A DNA stretch of 64,000 nt from Hypericibacter terrae (GTDB lineage Bacteria; Pseudomonadota; Alphaproteobacteria; Dongiales; Dongiaceae): NCBI RefSeq assembly GCF_008728855.1, contig NZ_CP042906.1, positions 2,914,001 through 2,978,000 on the forward strand, given 5' to 3'. A model generated the notes under the pieces. The model had not been told where the DNA came from and did not search any database. It saw nothing but the letters and a program-made list of their open reading frames with translations. Below, in pieces: positions 46,489-55,236 of this stretch. Every line of letters starts with the position of its first letter. The stretch's first letter is position 1. A program made the translations under genes and the position numbers.

Positions 46489-47823
46489 TCAGTTATAGGT
46501 CGGGACGATCGAGGTTTCCGGCTTCGTGACATTGAGGCCCTTGGTCAGGATGCCCATCGTGGCGAGAAGGCGGTAGCTGGCCACCATCTCGGCGTAGGTC
46601 GCGGTCACCAAGGCGTCACGGTTGAGGAACAGTTCGTTGTCGGCGTCCAACAGATCGAGCAGGCCGCGCTGGCCGATATCGAACTGCTGACGATAGATGT
46701 CACGGGTATTCCGCGACGCCTCGACACTGCGCTGCAGGATTTCGACGTTCGAGCGAGCGGTCTGGATCGCGTTCCAGGCCACCTTCGCGTCCTCGGCGAC
46801 CTGCCGCTCGTTCGTCAGCAGCTGATCGGTCGCTTCGGTCAGGCGGTGCTTGAACTCGTGGACACGAGCGGTATCCGCACCACCGCGATAGAGGTTCCAG
46901 CGAGCCACCAGAAGTGCCGAGGCATCCTGGTCGCTGCGGGTCGTGCCGCCAGCGTTGGTATTGTTGTTGGCGGAGACTTCGAGACGAACATCCGGCCAGT
47001 AGGAGGCCTGCTGCTGCTCGACGTCATGAGCGGCAACTTCCACATCGGCGCGAGAGAAGCCGATGGTCGGGCTGTTCGCGATCGACTGCGCCACCGCGTC
47101 TTCAAGGCTCTGCGGCAACAGGTCGGCCGGAACCGTCGGCACCGTCAACGAATCGGGCGCCTGGCCAACCGTCTTCATGAATGCGTATTCGGCGTCGGCG
47201 AGATCCCCACGAATCTGCGTCAGTGCCGCTTCCGACGAAGCGAGGCGGGCTTCCGCCTGGCGAACGTCGGCGATATTGCCACCACCCGACTGGGCGCGAA
47301 GCTGCACATCGGAAAGAGTGCTGCGATGGATCGCCACGTTATCCTCGGCGATCGCGAGACGCTCGCGATTGCGCAGGACCTCGATGTAAGACCGGGCCGC
47401 ATCGAGCGAAACGTCTTCCGAGGTCTCGCTGACACGGTTGGCCGCCGACTGCACGCGCGACTGCTGACGGGCGACTTCGCTGTCGGCGAAGAAGCCGTCG
47501 AAAATCAGCTGGCTGACAGTGATCGACGCGTCCGCACGCGGCTCGAAATTGCTGCCGCCGTCGCTGTTGTTCGTCGTGTTGTTCTTCGTCCACTCCGGGC
47601 CGCCGTCCAAACGGACGTCGACCTGCGGATAGTAGAGAGCTTCACCCTGACGCAGCTCTTGATCGACCGCTTTGCGGTCGTTCGACACGACACCGACGCG
47701 CGGGTTCGTCGAAACCGCGAGCGCCGCCGCCTCTTCGAGCGTGATCGCCCTGGCGTTGTCGGACATGGCAAACATTGCCGTCGCCGCAACGGCAGCGAGA
47801 AGAATTGACTTGCGATGCTTCAT
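46489..47823 (-). CDS. TolC-family outer-membrane channel of type I secretion
   Basis: 444 residues from MKHRKSILLAAV, with a signal peptide ending at DNARAITLEEA. Two OEP repeats are seen. Typical features: ITLEEAAALAVSTNPRVGV, SQLIFDGFFADSEVARQQSRV and DARWNLYRGG-like LVARWNLYRGGADTARVHEF, GQRGLLDLLDADNELF at the end of repeat two. It is the outer-membrane exit of the type I secretion system with the HlyD and ABC genes upstream; 528 nt separate it from hlyD, so it may have its own promoter. Confidence 0.92.
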   Translation of the reverse strand: MKHRKSILLAAVAATAMFAMSDNARAITLEEAAALAVSTNPRVGVVSNDRKAVDQELRQGEALYYPQVDVRLDGGPEWTKNNTTNNSDGGSNFEPRADASITVSQLIFDGFFADSEVARQQSRVQSAANRVSETSEDVSLDAARSYIEVLRNRERLAIAEDNVAIHRSTLSDVQLRAQSGGGNIADVRQAEARLASSEAALTQIRGDLADAEYAFMKTVGQAPDSLTVPTVPADLLPQSLEDAVAQSIANSPTIGFSRADVEVAAHDVEQQQASYWPDVRLEVSANNNTNAGGTTRSDQDASALLVARWNLYRGGADTARVHEFKHRLTEATDQLLTNERQVAEDAKVAWNAIQTARSNVEILQRSVEASRNTRDIYRQQFDIGQRGLLDLLDADNELFLNRDALVTATYAEMVASYRLLATMGILTKGLNVTKPETSIVPTYN

Positions 47824-48351
47824 TGGATTCAGGCCCCCACACCTGGTCATATGGTTGGGGACTCGCCAGTTGAACCCAGCGCACCAGCCCCCATGATCAA
47901 TGGCTCTCGTCGCGGAACGCGATGCGAGCCCCCTCCCCGCCGGTCAAGGCGGGACTGCCCGATAATTAGCATTACCTATTTACAAATGCACGCCCTTTTA
48001 CGGCCACAGCGCCGCAAGAAATTGCTGCATGTCCTTTAGAATGGCCAAAATTAGACTTTTCCGACAGGTCGCCGTCACGTCGATGTGGCTCCCTTGCAAC
48101 AGCGTCCGGAATAAGCGCACGGAAATATTCTTTCCTATCGCGCCGGGCTGAAACCCGCCCGAGACAAAGGGCGTCGTGGCCGGCCACGGAAGACTCACCG
48201 ATCCTAGGAAATTATGCCGACGCCGGGGCGCGCGCCCCTTCGCTGCAGCGCAACAACGGCCCGCCGCGGAAACCGGGCGACATAGCTGGGGCTTTCACGG
48301 GGAGCGGGGCCGGCAGGACCTCGACGGCCCTGCCCTGTCGCCCCTCCTGGC
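47824..48351. other. Intergenic region between tolC and hlyD
   Basis: 528 bp with no supportable gene; the small frames here lack family features and good start signals. Around 47960-48000 the DNA is unusually AT-rich (GATAATTAGCATTACCTATTTACAA), the likely tolC promoter area on the minus strand. A GTGGCCGGCCAC palindrome lies near 48177-48188 and a self-complementary GGGGCGCGCGCCCC at 48225-48238, which may end the ABC-hlyD transcript. Confidence 0.45.
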
Positions 48352-49680
48352 TCAGCGTTCGCGCAAGGCCGTATCGCGGGCGCGCATGACGGGCGCCAGC
48401 AGATATTCCAGCACCGTCTTATGGCCGGTGAGGATGTCGACCGAGGCCGTCATGCCGGGGATGATCGGCAGGGGCTTGTCGGTGGAGCCGAGGAAGTTCT
48501 TATCCGTGCGCAGACGGATGCGGAAGAAATGCTCGCCCTTCTCGTTCTGGATGGTATCGGCGCTGATCTCCTCCACCACGGCATCGAGGCCGCCATAGGT
48601 CGAGAAATCATAGGCCGTCACCTTGACGACCGCCGCCTGCTTCGGGCGGATGAAGGCGATGTCGGACGGGCGGATCTGCGCCTCGACCAGCAGCGTGTCC
48701 TCGATCGGCACCACCTCGATCAGGTTCTGGCCCGGCTGGATGACGCCGCCGATGGTCCGGATCTTGATCTCCTTGATGGTGCCATGGACCGGCGAGCGCA
48801 CCTCGGTGCGGGTCACGCGGTCCTGGTTGGCGCCCATTTCCTCGGTCGTGGCGGACAGTTCCAGCTTGGCCTTGGTCAGGTCCTGCGAGGCGTCGGTCTT
48901 GAAGGTCACTAGGCGCTCGTTGAGGCGCTTGCGCGCTTCTTCGACCGCGGCCTCGGCGCGGGGCCGCGCGAGGTCGGCGGCATTGATATCGGATTTGAGG
49001 TCGTTGACCTGGCGCTCGAGGCGCAGCAGATCGACCTTGGAGACGACCCCCTGGTCCGCGAGCGGCCGGGTGATGTCGAGCTCCTTCTGCGCCAGCCCGA
49101 AGGAACTGCGCAGATTGTCGGCCTTCCCTCGCAGCTCGGCCAGTTCCTGCTGCCGCTGGGACAGCTGATCCTGGAGAATCGCGAGCTGCGACTGCAACTG
49201 CTGCTGACGGATGTTGAAGAGCGCCAGCTCGGAGCGGGCCACTTCGGGCGCGCCCTGCAGCAGATCGTCGGGAAATTTGATCGCTTCGGGATCGGTGACG
49301 CCCGCGATCTCCGCTTCCAGGCGGGCGACCGTCGACAGCCCGCTGAAATAGCGCTGCTTCAACTCGCGCAGGCGCGATTCGGCGGCCGTGTTGTCGATGC
49401 GCATCAGCACCTGGCCCTTTTCGACGATCTGGCCTTCGCTGGTCAGAACCTCGGCCAGGATGCCGCCTTCAAGGTTCTGGATCACCTGCGTCTGGCCGGA
49501 CGGGACGACGCGCCCCTCGCCGCGGGTCACTTCGTCGAGAACCGCCTGGTCGGCCCAGATCAGGAACGAGATGACGATGACGAAGACCATGCCCAGGAGG
49601 ATATGGGCGAAGCGGCGCGTGACGCGGCGGTCGATCTCCGAAGGATCGATCCAGTCGTCGTAATGCTGCAACGAAGTCAT
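48352..49680 (-). CDS. HlyD-family type I secretion adaptor
   Basis: 442 residues. One inner-membrane helix at about 26-45 (ILLGMVFVIVISFLIWADQA), then the biotinyl-lipoyl half-motif GRVVPSGQTQVIQNLEGGIL, a long periplasmic coiled coil (about 95-280), and the second half-motif RSPVHGTIKEIKIRTIGGV. The C-terminal beta domain ends with PGMTASVDILTGHKTVLEYLLAP. This is the membrane-fusion protein linking the ABC exporter to TolC. It starts 19 nt after the ABC gene. Confidence 0.95.
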   Translation of the reverse strand: MTSLQHYDDWIDPSEIDRRVTRRFAHILLGMVFVIVISFLIWADQAVLDEVTRGEGRVVPSGQTQVIQNLEGGILAEVLTSEGQIVEKGQVLMRIDNTAAESRLRELKQRYFSGLSTVARLEAEIAGVTDPEAIKFPDDLLQGAPEVARSELALFNIRQQQLQSQLAILQDQLSQRQQELAELRGKADNLRSSFGLAQKELDITRPLADQGVVSKVDLLRLERQVNDLKSDINAADLARPRAEAAVEEARKRLNERLVTFKTDASQDLTKAKLELSATTEEMGANQDRVTRTEVRSPVHGTIKEIKIRTIGGVIQPGQNLIEVVPIEDTLLVEAQIRPSDIAFIRPKQAAVVKVTAYDFSTYGGLDAVVEEISADTIQNEKGEHFFRIRLRTDKNFLGSTDKPLPIIPGMTASVDILTGHKTVLEYLLAPVMRARDTALRER

Positions 49681-49699
49681 CTTGATGCCCCTTCCGATC

Positions 49700-51877
49700 T
49701 CAGCCTTCGGCGGCCTTGACGCGGCCCTTCATTAGCGCGTCGAGCACGCCTGCCTTCGGGCCGTCCGCCACCACCTTGCCGCCGTCGATCACGATCAGGC
49801 GATCGACCAGGGAGAGCATGGAGTTGCGGTGCGTCACGAGGAGCAGGGTCTTGCCCGGCAGAATCTGCGCCAGGCGATTCTTGAAGGTGGTCTCGGTGCT
49901 GTTGTCCATGTGGCTGGTCGGTTCGTCGAAGACCAGCACGGTCGGGTTCATCAGCAGCGACCGGGCGATGGCGATCGCCTGGCGCTGACCGCCCGACAGG
50001 TAACGGCCGTTCTCGCCGACCTGCATGTCGTAGCCATGCGGATGGCTGCGCACGAACTCGTCGACACCCGCCACCGTCGCCGCCCGCAGGACCGACGCCT
50101 CGTCCACATAGGGCGCGCCGATGCCGATATTGTCCTTCACCGAGCCGAAGAAGAGATGGGCGTCCTGTAGCACGCAGCCGATGTTGCGGCGCAGGTCCGC
50201 GGGATCGAGCTGGCGGATGTCGGTGCCGTCGACCAGCACCGCGCCCTCCTCGGGCTCGAACAGATTCACGACCAGGCGCTCGATCGTGGTCTTGCCCGAC
50301 CCGATGCGCCCGACGATGGCCACGCGCTCGCCCGGCTGGATCTTGAACGAGACCGAATCCAGCGCCTTGCCCTGCTGGCCGGGATAGCGGAACGACACGT
50401 CGCGGAACTCGACCGCGCCTTCGACATGCGGCCGGCGCAGGAAGTCCTTGCCCAGCGGCCTTTCGACCGGAAGGGTCATGAGCTTGTTGAGGCCCTTGAG
50501 CGAGCTCCAGGACTGATTGAGCCGCACCATCATGCCGGCGATCTGGCCCAGCGGCGCCATGGCACGGCCGACCAGCATCGAGGTCGCCACCATCGCGCCC
50601 ATGGTCATCTCGCCCTCGGCGGTGCGATAGACGCCCCAGATGATCGTGGCGAGCGTGGTGAATTGCAGCGACAGCGAGACGAAGTTGACCGAGATCGACG
50701 ACCAGAACCGCGACTTGGTCGAGGTGGTCGCGAGCGCATCGACGAAACCGTCCCAGTCGCGCTGGCGATGGCCTTCGGCCGACGCCACCTTGATCGTGTC
50801 GAGGCCCGAGATGGTCTCGACCAGGACCGCGTGTTTCTGCGCACCCTGGCGGTAGGCCTTCTCCGACGCTTTGCGCATCGGCACCTGCACGATCATGCTC
50901 ACCGCGATCACGACCGGAATCATGACCAGCGGCACGATGGCGATCGGACCCGCGATCAGCGAGATCACGAAGATGAACAGGAACAGGAACGGCAGGTCGA
51001 CGATGGCGGCGAGCGATGCCGAGGTGAAGAAATCGCGCAGCGGCTCGAAGCCCTGGATGTAGTTGGCGAAGGCGCCCGAGGATTGCGGCGCGGAGTCCAT
51101 CCGGATGCCGAGCACCTGCCCGAAGATGCGGGCCGAGATCTTCCGGTCCAGCGCCTTGCCGGTGCGCTCCAGGAAGTAGCCGCGCAGGGTGCGCATGATG
51201 AAATCGAAGCAGTAGGCCGCGGAGACGCCGATCGCCAGCACCCAGAGGGTGTCGAACGCGCGGTTCGGAACGACGCGGTTATAGACCGACATCACGAAGA
51301 CGGGCGAGATCACGGCGAAGATGTTCAGCAGCAGCGAGGCGATGATCACCTCGACATAGATGGTCGAGAAGCTGCGGACCGAGCCCCAGAACCAGTTGCC
51401 GTGATGCTCGATCGAGATGTCGCCCGAGCGCGCGTCCATGCGGATCTTCGGGCGCGCGATGATGCAGGTGCCGCTGTAGAGATCCTCGAGCGTGGCGATC
51501 GAGACGCGCTTGCTGCCGTCGATATTGTCGGTCGTGACGATCTCGGCGAACTCGCCGTCTCGGCGCAGCAGCACGCAAGCCTGCTTGTCCTTCAGCAGCA
51601 GGACGCAAGGCAGTGCCAGATCCGGAATCGAAGGAAGCGTGCGCTTGGAGACGTTGGCCGCGAGGCCGATGCGCTCGGCAGCCTTCAGGAACAACGGCGG
51701 CGTCAGTCCGCCGGCGGCAACGGGCAGGCCGGCGGCCAGCGCGGCGGGAGACCGCGGCGCGCCATAAAGGCGCGAGAGAATGACCAGGGTCTGAAGGAGA
51801 GGATCGTCGCGTTCTACCGGGCCCGAATACTCGACAGGCACGGCCGCTTCTGGGGCTTTCTGAACCGCCGAATCCAT
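49700..51877 (-). CDS. LapB-type type I secretion ABC permease/ATPase
   Basis: 725 residues in three parts. The N-terminal C39-like domain (about 25-140) lacks the catalytic Cys; the expected position near LVILSRLYGAPRSP shows none, as in LapB-type exporters of large adhesins. The exporter membrane domain spans about 160-450 with six helices. The ATPase has Walker A GRIGSGKTT near 520, signature LSGGQRQAIAIARSL, Walker B VLVFDEPTSHMD and switch THRNS. The degenerate peptidase domain implies an uncleaved C-terminally targeted substrate. Confidence 0.94.
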   Translation of the reverse strand: MDSAVQKAPEAAVPVEYSGPVERDDPLLQTLVILSRLYGAPRSPAALAAGLPVAAGGLTPPLFLKAAERIGLAANVSKRTLPSIPDLALPCVLLLKDKQACVLLRRDGEFAEIVTTDNIDGSKRVSIATLEDLYSGTCIIARPKIRMDARSGDISIEHHGNWFWGSVRSFSTIYVEVIIASLLLNIFAVISPVFVMSVYNRVVPNRAFDTLWVLAIGVSAAYCFDFIMRTLRGYFLERTGKALDRKISARIFGQVLGIRMDSAPQSSGAFANYIQGFEPLRDFFTSASLAAIVDLPFLFLFIFVISLIAGPIAIVPLVMIPVVIAVSMIVQVPMRKASEKAYRQGAQKHAVLVETISGLDTIKVASAEGHRQRDWDGFVDALATTSTKSRFWSSISVNFVSLSLQFTTLATIIWGVYRTAEGEMTMGAMVATSMLVGRAMAPLGQIAGMMVRLNQSWSSLKGLNKLMTLPVERPLGKDFLRRPHVEGAVEFRDVSFRYPGQQGKALDSVSFKIQPGERVAIVGRIGSGKTTIERLVVNLFEPEEGAVLVDGTDIRQLDPADLRRNIGCVLQDAHLFFGSVKDNIGIGAPYVDEASVLRAATVAGVDEFVRSHPHGYDMQVGENGRYLSGGQRQAIAIARSLLMNPTVLVFDEPTSHMDNSTETTFKNRLAQILPGKTLLLVTHRNSMLSLVDRLIVIDGGKVVADGPKAGVLDALMKGRVKAAEG

Positions 51878-52302
51878 CTGAACTGTCCTTGTATTACCAG
51901 TCGCCCCAATCTGACGGTCGCGTCTTAGATTATCGTTAATTGTGACCGCTCTGTGGCCGACGAGAGGGCAGCCTTATATCGGAGTTGCCGTCCTCGCGGA
52001 AGAGCGATCGCTCGTTTTCTCGGAATTCGGCAATCGGGTTAAGGCATTACGGCAAATCAATGGCGCGCTCGCGCGCTTCTTCTTTGCCGCCCATGAACGC
52101 GGCATCGGCGATCGTGAGACAAGATTACATTCTTGTCATTGCGTGAGGGCGTCACGAAAACCTGATTGTGTCGCGCGCAAGCCCCAGCGCGACATCTCCG
52201 CCAAGGAACGAAGGGACCGCAGTCCCGTTCCCTCACCACGGTGTGGCCAGGCCCGATAGATGCAAAATAAATTTGGCTCCCTATGGCGGGAGCCAATCGA
52301 GA
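51878..52302. other. Regulatory region upstream of the T1SS operon
   Basis: 425 bp without a supportable gene. It runs from the T1SS ABC start to the stop of the 110-residue gene. TTAG, seven bases, TTAA at 51925-51939 resembles a CtrA box with one mismatch, 48 nt before the ABC start. The terminator of the upstream gene is at 52262-52296. Together these should give the ABC-hlyD operon its own promoter. Confidence 0.45.
52262..52296 (-). terminator. Intrinsic terminator after the 110-residue gene
   Basis: TTGGCTCCC (52273-52281) pairs perfectly with GGGAGCCAA (52288-52296). On the minus strand the stem is followed by ATTTATTTTGC, a good U-tract. It starts 7 nt after the stop at 52303, so that gene is its own transcription unit, separate from the T1SS genes downstream. 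Confidence 0.8.
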
Positions 52303-52635
52303 TCAGCCGACGTGCGATGCGATCGTGATCTCGACTTCGGGCGAGTAGTACAGCCTCATCCCGCCTTCGAACGCATAGAAAGAAAGACCGTTCACATCGG
52401 TGCCGTCAGCCGTGAAATGGCTGTCCGCAACGCCGCTCTCCGAGATCTGAAGATCGGTCACGATATTCAGATGCAGATGCCCCTGAGGATTCATCACCAC
52501 GATCTCGCCGTTCGAGTCCGGCAAGAGATCGTTCAGCGACAAGGTGATGTGGTCGGCATCCGAATTCGCTGCCGGCGCTGGGGGCGTCGCAGACAATTTC
52601 AGGTCGCCGCCGTCATCGACGATACTCATAGCCAT
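52303..52635 (-). CDS. Small acidic protein resembling a T1SS C-terminal module
   Basis: 110 residues with no signal peptide and no Cys. After an acidic start, residues 28-108 run DHITLSLNDLLPDSNGEIVV, then a GHLHLNIVTDLQIS strand, and end GLSFYAFEGG and MRLYYSPEVEITIASHVG. This order (Asp-rich entry, LSLNDLL helix, valine strands, a Tyr-containing hairpin and a final I-T-I strand) is reminiscent of the last module of large T1SS adhesins, but as a stand-alone protein. GAGGAG lies 6 nt before the start. The gene sits directly upstream of the T1SS genes. Function is inferred from look and place only. Confidence 0.7.
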   Translation of the reverse strand: MAMSIVDDGGDLKLSATPPAPAANSDADHITLSLNDLLPDSNGEIVVMNPQGHLHLNIVTDLQISESGVADSHFTADGTDVNGLSFYAFEGGMRLYYSPEVEITIASHVG

Positions 52636-52705
52636 CGCTCCTCAGCCCCCTGCCAAGCCCCGTCCGCGAAACCTTACGGGATGGTTAGGGTTTACACGCC
52701 GTTAA

Positions 52706-52734
52706 ACTGTAGGGTCAGTGGCGTTCGATTTCAA
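52706..52734 (-). promoter_or_regulatory. Possible sigma-70-type promoter of the 110-residue gene
   Basis: On the minus strand TTGAAA (52734-52729) and TACAGT (52711-52706) are 17 bp apart, close to the vegetative consensus. The -10 lies about 70 nt before the gene start. No transcription evidence. Confidence 0.35.
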
Positions 52735-52813
52735 CAGAATTTAGCGCAAATTTGTCGCATCTGGCAGGCGTGACACGGACTTAGCAGCCGCCCAGGCCTT
52801 CGGCCGCGAAACA

Positions 52814-53413
52814 TTAACTCGGTCCACGGTCGACGAGGAGGAGGAACGAAGAGCCACCGACCGGGTCGATCACGCCCGGGCAGATGTTGGCCCTGGCTGT
52901 CACGACCCGTCCCGGGCGCAGATAGACAATCCGCCCCTGATAGACATGATGTGCCCCATTCTCGAATTCCTGCAATATTTTATCTAATGGAATCTGAGAT
53001 TTAATCTGAATATAATGACCGATCATCCGGCCGATGAGCGCCGCCGCCTCGACACCCAGCCACTGCACGGCCGCTTGGTTGGCGCGTTGGATCGACTGAT
53101 TGTGCGACACCATCAAGGTGGGACTCGGACAGGCGTCGACGATCAGTCCCAAAGGCACGCCCTGGTTGGTCAGACTCCGCTCCTCGAGCTCGCCTTCGAC
53201 CCGATTAAGCTGCTCCAAGGTCCTGGAAAGACAATAGGATCTGATCGCGGCGGTGAGATTGATCTCTTCCGTCGCACTCCGGGCCACGTGGCCGATGAGC
53301 TGGTTGAGCCGCAAGCCCTGCTGCTGTGAAAGATCCTCGAGCCGTTCCCACCAGATCGGCTCCAGCTTCACGGAATAACGTCGCCCCTCGAATTGAACGA
53401 TTCGATGTCGCAT
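52814..53413 (-). CDS. Ribbon-helix-helix and PAS domain fusion protein
   Basis: 199 residues from MRHRIVQFEGRR. Residues 1-60 match the RHH_4 DNA-binding type (RYSVKLEPIWWERLEDLSQQQGLRLNQLIGHVA, then an Ala/Thr/Leu helix). A Glu-rich linker leads to a PAS-like domain from about 85 (LIVDACPSPTLMVSHNQSIQRANQAAVQWLG ... YLRPGRVVTARANICPGVID split by linkers). RHH_4 proteins are normally about 80 residues, so a C-terminal PAS module is uncommon. It could be a repressor with a small-molecule or light/redox input; its target may include the T1SS locus. An upstream ATG at 53437 is possible. Confidence 0.75.
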   Translation of the reverse strand: MRHRIVQFEGRRYSVKLEPIWWERLEDLSQQQGLRLNQLIGHVARSATEEINLTAAIRSYCLSRTLEQLNRVEGELEERSLTNQGVPLGLIVDACPSPTLMVSHNQSIQRANQAAVQWLGVEAAALIGRMIGHYIQIKSQIPLDKILQEFENGAHHVYQGRIVYLRPGRVVTARANICPGVIDPVGGSSFLLLVDRGPS

Positions 53414-53592
53414 TGGCCCCCTCACCCCACAGCCCACATCATAGTGTGCGGTGTCGCCTCTGTCAGTTAGAAAGAGACGGGAACGGAAACGAGGGGAATC
53501 AGTGCCCCTGGGCGAGGGAGGCCCAAGGTTCGCGAAATGTTAACGACACGGCCCTGCTAATATGCGCGCCGGGCATAAGGAGATCGCCGCTC

Positions 53593-53874
53593 ATGAAAGA
53601 CGCCGACAAAGGTCACTCCATCGTCAAGCTGCCGGGGCTCGGCCCCGATGCCGAGACGCCATCGGGGCGCGTGGACTTCACCCGCTCCGACATGGAGATG
53701 ATCCGCGTCTATGAAGACCTCATGGACATCCTGATGGCGAAGCGGATCATTCTGCTGACAGACTTCCCTCAGGCTGCCCAGGAGAAGATCGTGAAGCGCA
53801 AGAAGCTGCGCTCCTCCCTGGCACCGATCACGGGCATGTTCGCCGCAGATGACGAAGGCGTCGGCCTGATCTGA
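53593..53874 (+). CDS. Small conserved-looking protein of unknown function
   Basis: 93 residues; AAGGAG lies about 12 nt before the ATG. The sequence is charged with a probable helix pair around RSDMEMIRVYEDLMDILMAKRI and PQAAQEKIVKRKKLRSSLAP. No cysteines or membrane segment. Divergent from the RHH-PAS gene and convergent with the DegT gene. No family recognised; helix-rich regulator or partner protein is a guess. Confidence 0.65.
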   Translation: MKDADKGHSIVKLPGLGPDAETPSGRVDFTRSDMEMIRVYEDLMDILMAKRIILLTDFPQAAQEKIVKRKKLRSSLAPITGMFAADDEGVGLI

Positions 53875-53902
53875 CGAACGCCGGGCTGACGAAAAGGTCG
53901 GG

Positions 53903-55078
53903 CTAGCGATAGCCCGACGCGGTTCGGCCGACGTCGGACCCGGCAACGGCGCGCCGCAGCGACGCAACGATGTGATCTTGCGTGACGCCATCGAGATAAG
54001 CGTGCATCGGCAGACTTAAGACCTCGCCGGCGAGCTTCTCGCTTCGCGCCAGTCCGCTCCCCGCGATCGGGAATCCCGCATAGGCCGGCTGATGATGGAG
54101 CGGGCGCGGATAGTGGATCGCCGTGGGAATTCCATCGGCTTTCAGGGCTTCCGCCACGCGATCACGATCGGCGACCCGGATGGTGTATTGAGCCCATACC
54201 GACAGCGCGCCGGCCCGAACCCTGGGCAGGTTCGCATGCGAGGCCAACGCGCCATCGTAACGCCCGGCGATCTCCTGCCGCGCCACGATCTCCTGCTCGA
54301 ACAATTCCAGCTTCGCCAGAAGCACCGCCGCCTGGATGCTGTCGAGGCGGCCATTCAGCCCCACACGCTGGTGATCGTAGCGGTCGCTGCCCTGACCATG
54401 CTGGCGCAGGCTCCGCATCACCGCCGCCAGTTCGTCGTCGTCGGTGAACAGGGCGCCGCCATCGCCGTAGCAACCGAGAGGCTTCGATGGAAAGAAGCTC
54501 GTCGCCGTCACATGACCGAAGCGGCCCACCCGCTCTCCGTGCAGCGCGGCGCCGAAACTCTGCGCCGCGTCAGCGATGAGAAAGAGCCCCTGCTCGGCCG
54601 CAATCGTCTCCAACGACGCATAGTCGGCCGGCTGTCCGAACAGATCGACTGCGATGATGCCCGCGGGCCGCAGGCCGGCGCTCCGGGCGGCAGCGATTGC
54701 CGGAGCGATGCTCAGAGGATCGAGGTTGAAATCCTCCTCCCGGACATCGGCGAAGACCGGCGTCGCGCCCACCAGCGAGACCGCTTCCGCCGCCGCGACG
54801 AAGGTGAAGGCGGGCACGATGACCGCGTCGTCGGGGCCGATGTCGCGCGCACGCAGCGCCATCTGCAGCCCGTCCGTGCCGTTCGCACAGGTGATGCAAT
54901 GCCGAACGCCCGCGAACGCCGCCAGCCGCCGCTCGAGCTCGCCCACTTCGGGGCCCATGATGAAGGCGCCATGCGCCAGGACCCGCTCGATACGCTCCTC
55001 GACCCGACGGCCCAGGCGCGCGCGTTGCGCTTGCAGATCAATGAACGGAATCGGGCGAAGAGATTGGGTCACAGACAC
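53903..55078 (-). CDS. DegT/DnrJ/EryC1/StrS family aminotransferase
   Basis: 391 residues. PLP sugar-aminotransferase family: PFIDLQAQRARLG, NGTDGLQMAL, FVAAAEAVSLVGATPVFADV and the Schiff-base Lys199 in TSFFPSKPLGCYGDGG. ADAAQSFGA provides the cofactor Asp. It makes amino sugars on nucleotide sugars for surface glycans in most members. No sugar dehydratase is next to it; the nearest glycan genes are 10 kb away. Single gene, 28 nt from the 93-residue gene stop. Confidence 0.92.
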   Translation of the reverse strand: MSVTQSLRPIPFIDLQAQRARLGRRVEERIERVLAHGAFIMGPEVGELERRLAAFAGVRHCITCANGTDGLQMALRARDIGPDDAVIVPAFTFVAAAEAVSLVGATPVFADVREEDFNLDPLSIAPAIAAARSAGLRPAGIIAVDLFGQPADYASLETIAAEQGLFLIADAAQSFGAALHGERVGRFGHVTATSFFPSKPLGCYGDGGALFTDDDELAAVMRSLRQHGQGSDRYDHQRVGLNGRLDSIQAAVLLAKLELFEQEIVARQEIAGRYDGALASHANLPRVRAGALSVWAQYTIRVADRDRVAEALKADGIPTAIHYPRPLHHQPAYAGFPIAGSGLARSEKLAGEVLSLPMHAYLDGVTQDHIVASLRRAVAGSDVGRTASGYR

Positions 55079-55236
55079 CGGAGAGATTGTCGACTCGCCT
55101 CGGCCGGCTGGCCGTCGCGATCATGTTTCACCAATGTCCGATGATAGCTTGGCCCACAGTCGCGGGGAGACAACAAAACGTAAATCTTTCCGAAACAAAT
55201 ATCGCGGCCGCCCCTGCTCGGGCACCTGGAGTGCCT

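Noticed and set aside
48225-48238. GGGGCGCGCGCCCC palindrome as a terminator
   Set aside because: Self-complementary with no real loop and no T-tract; left only as a note in the intergenic entry.
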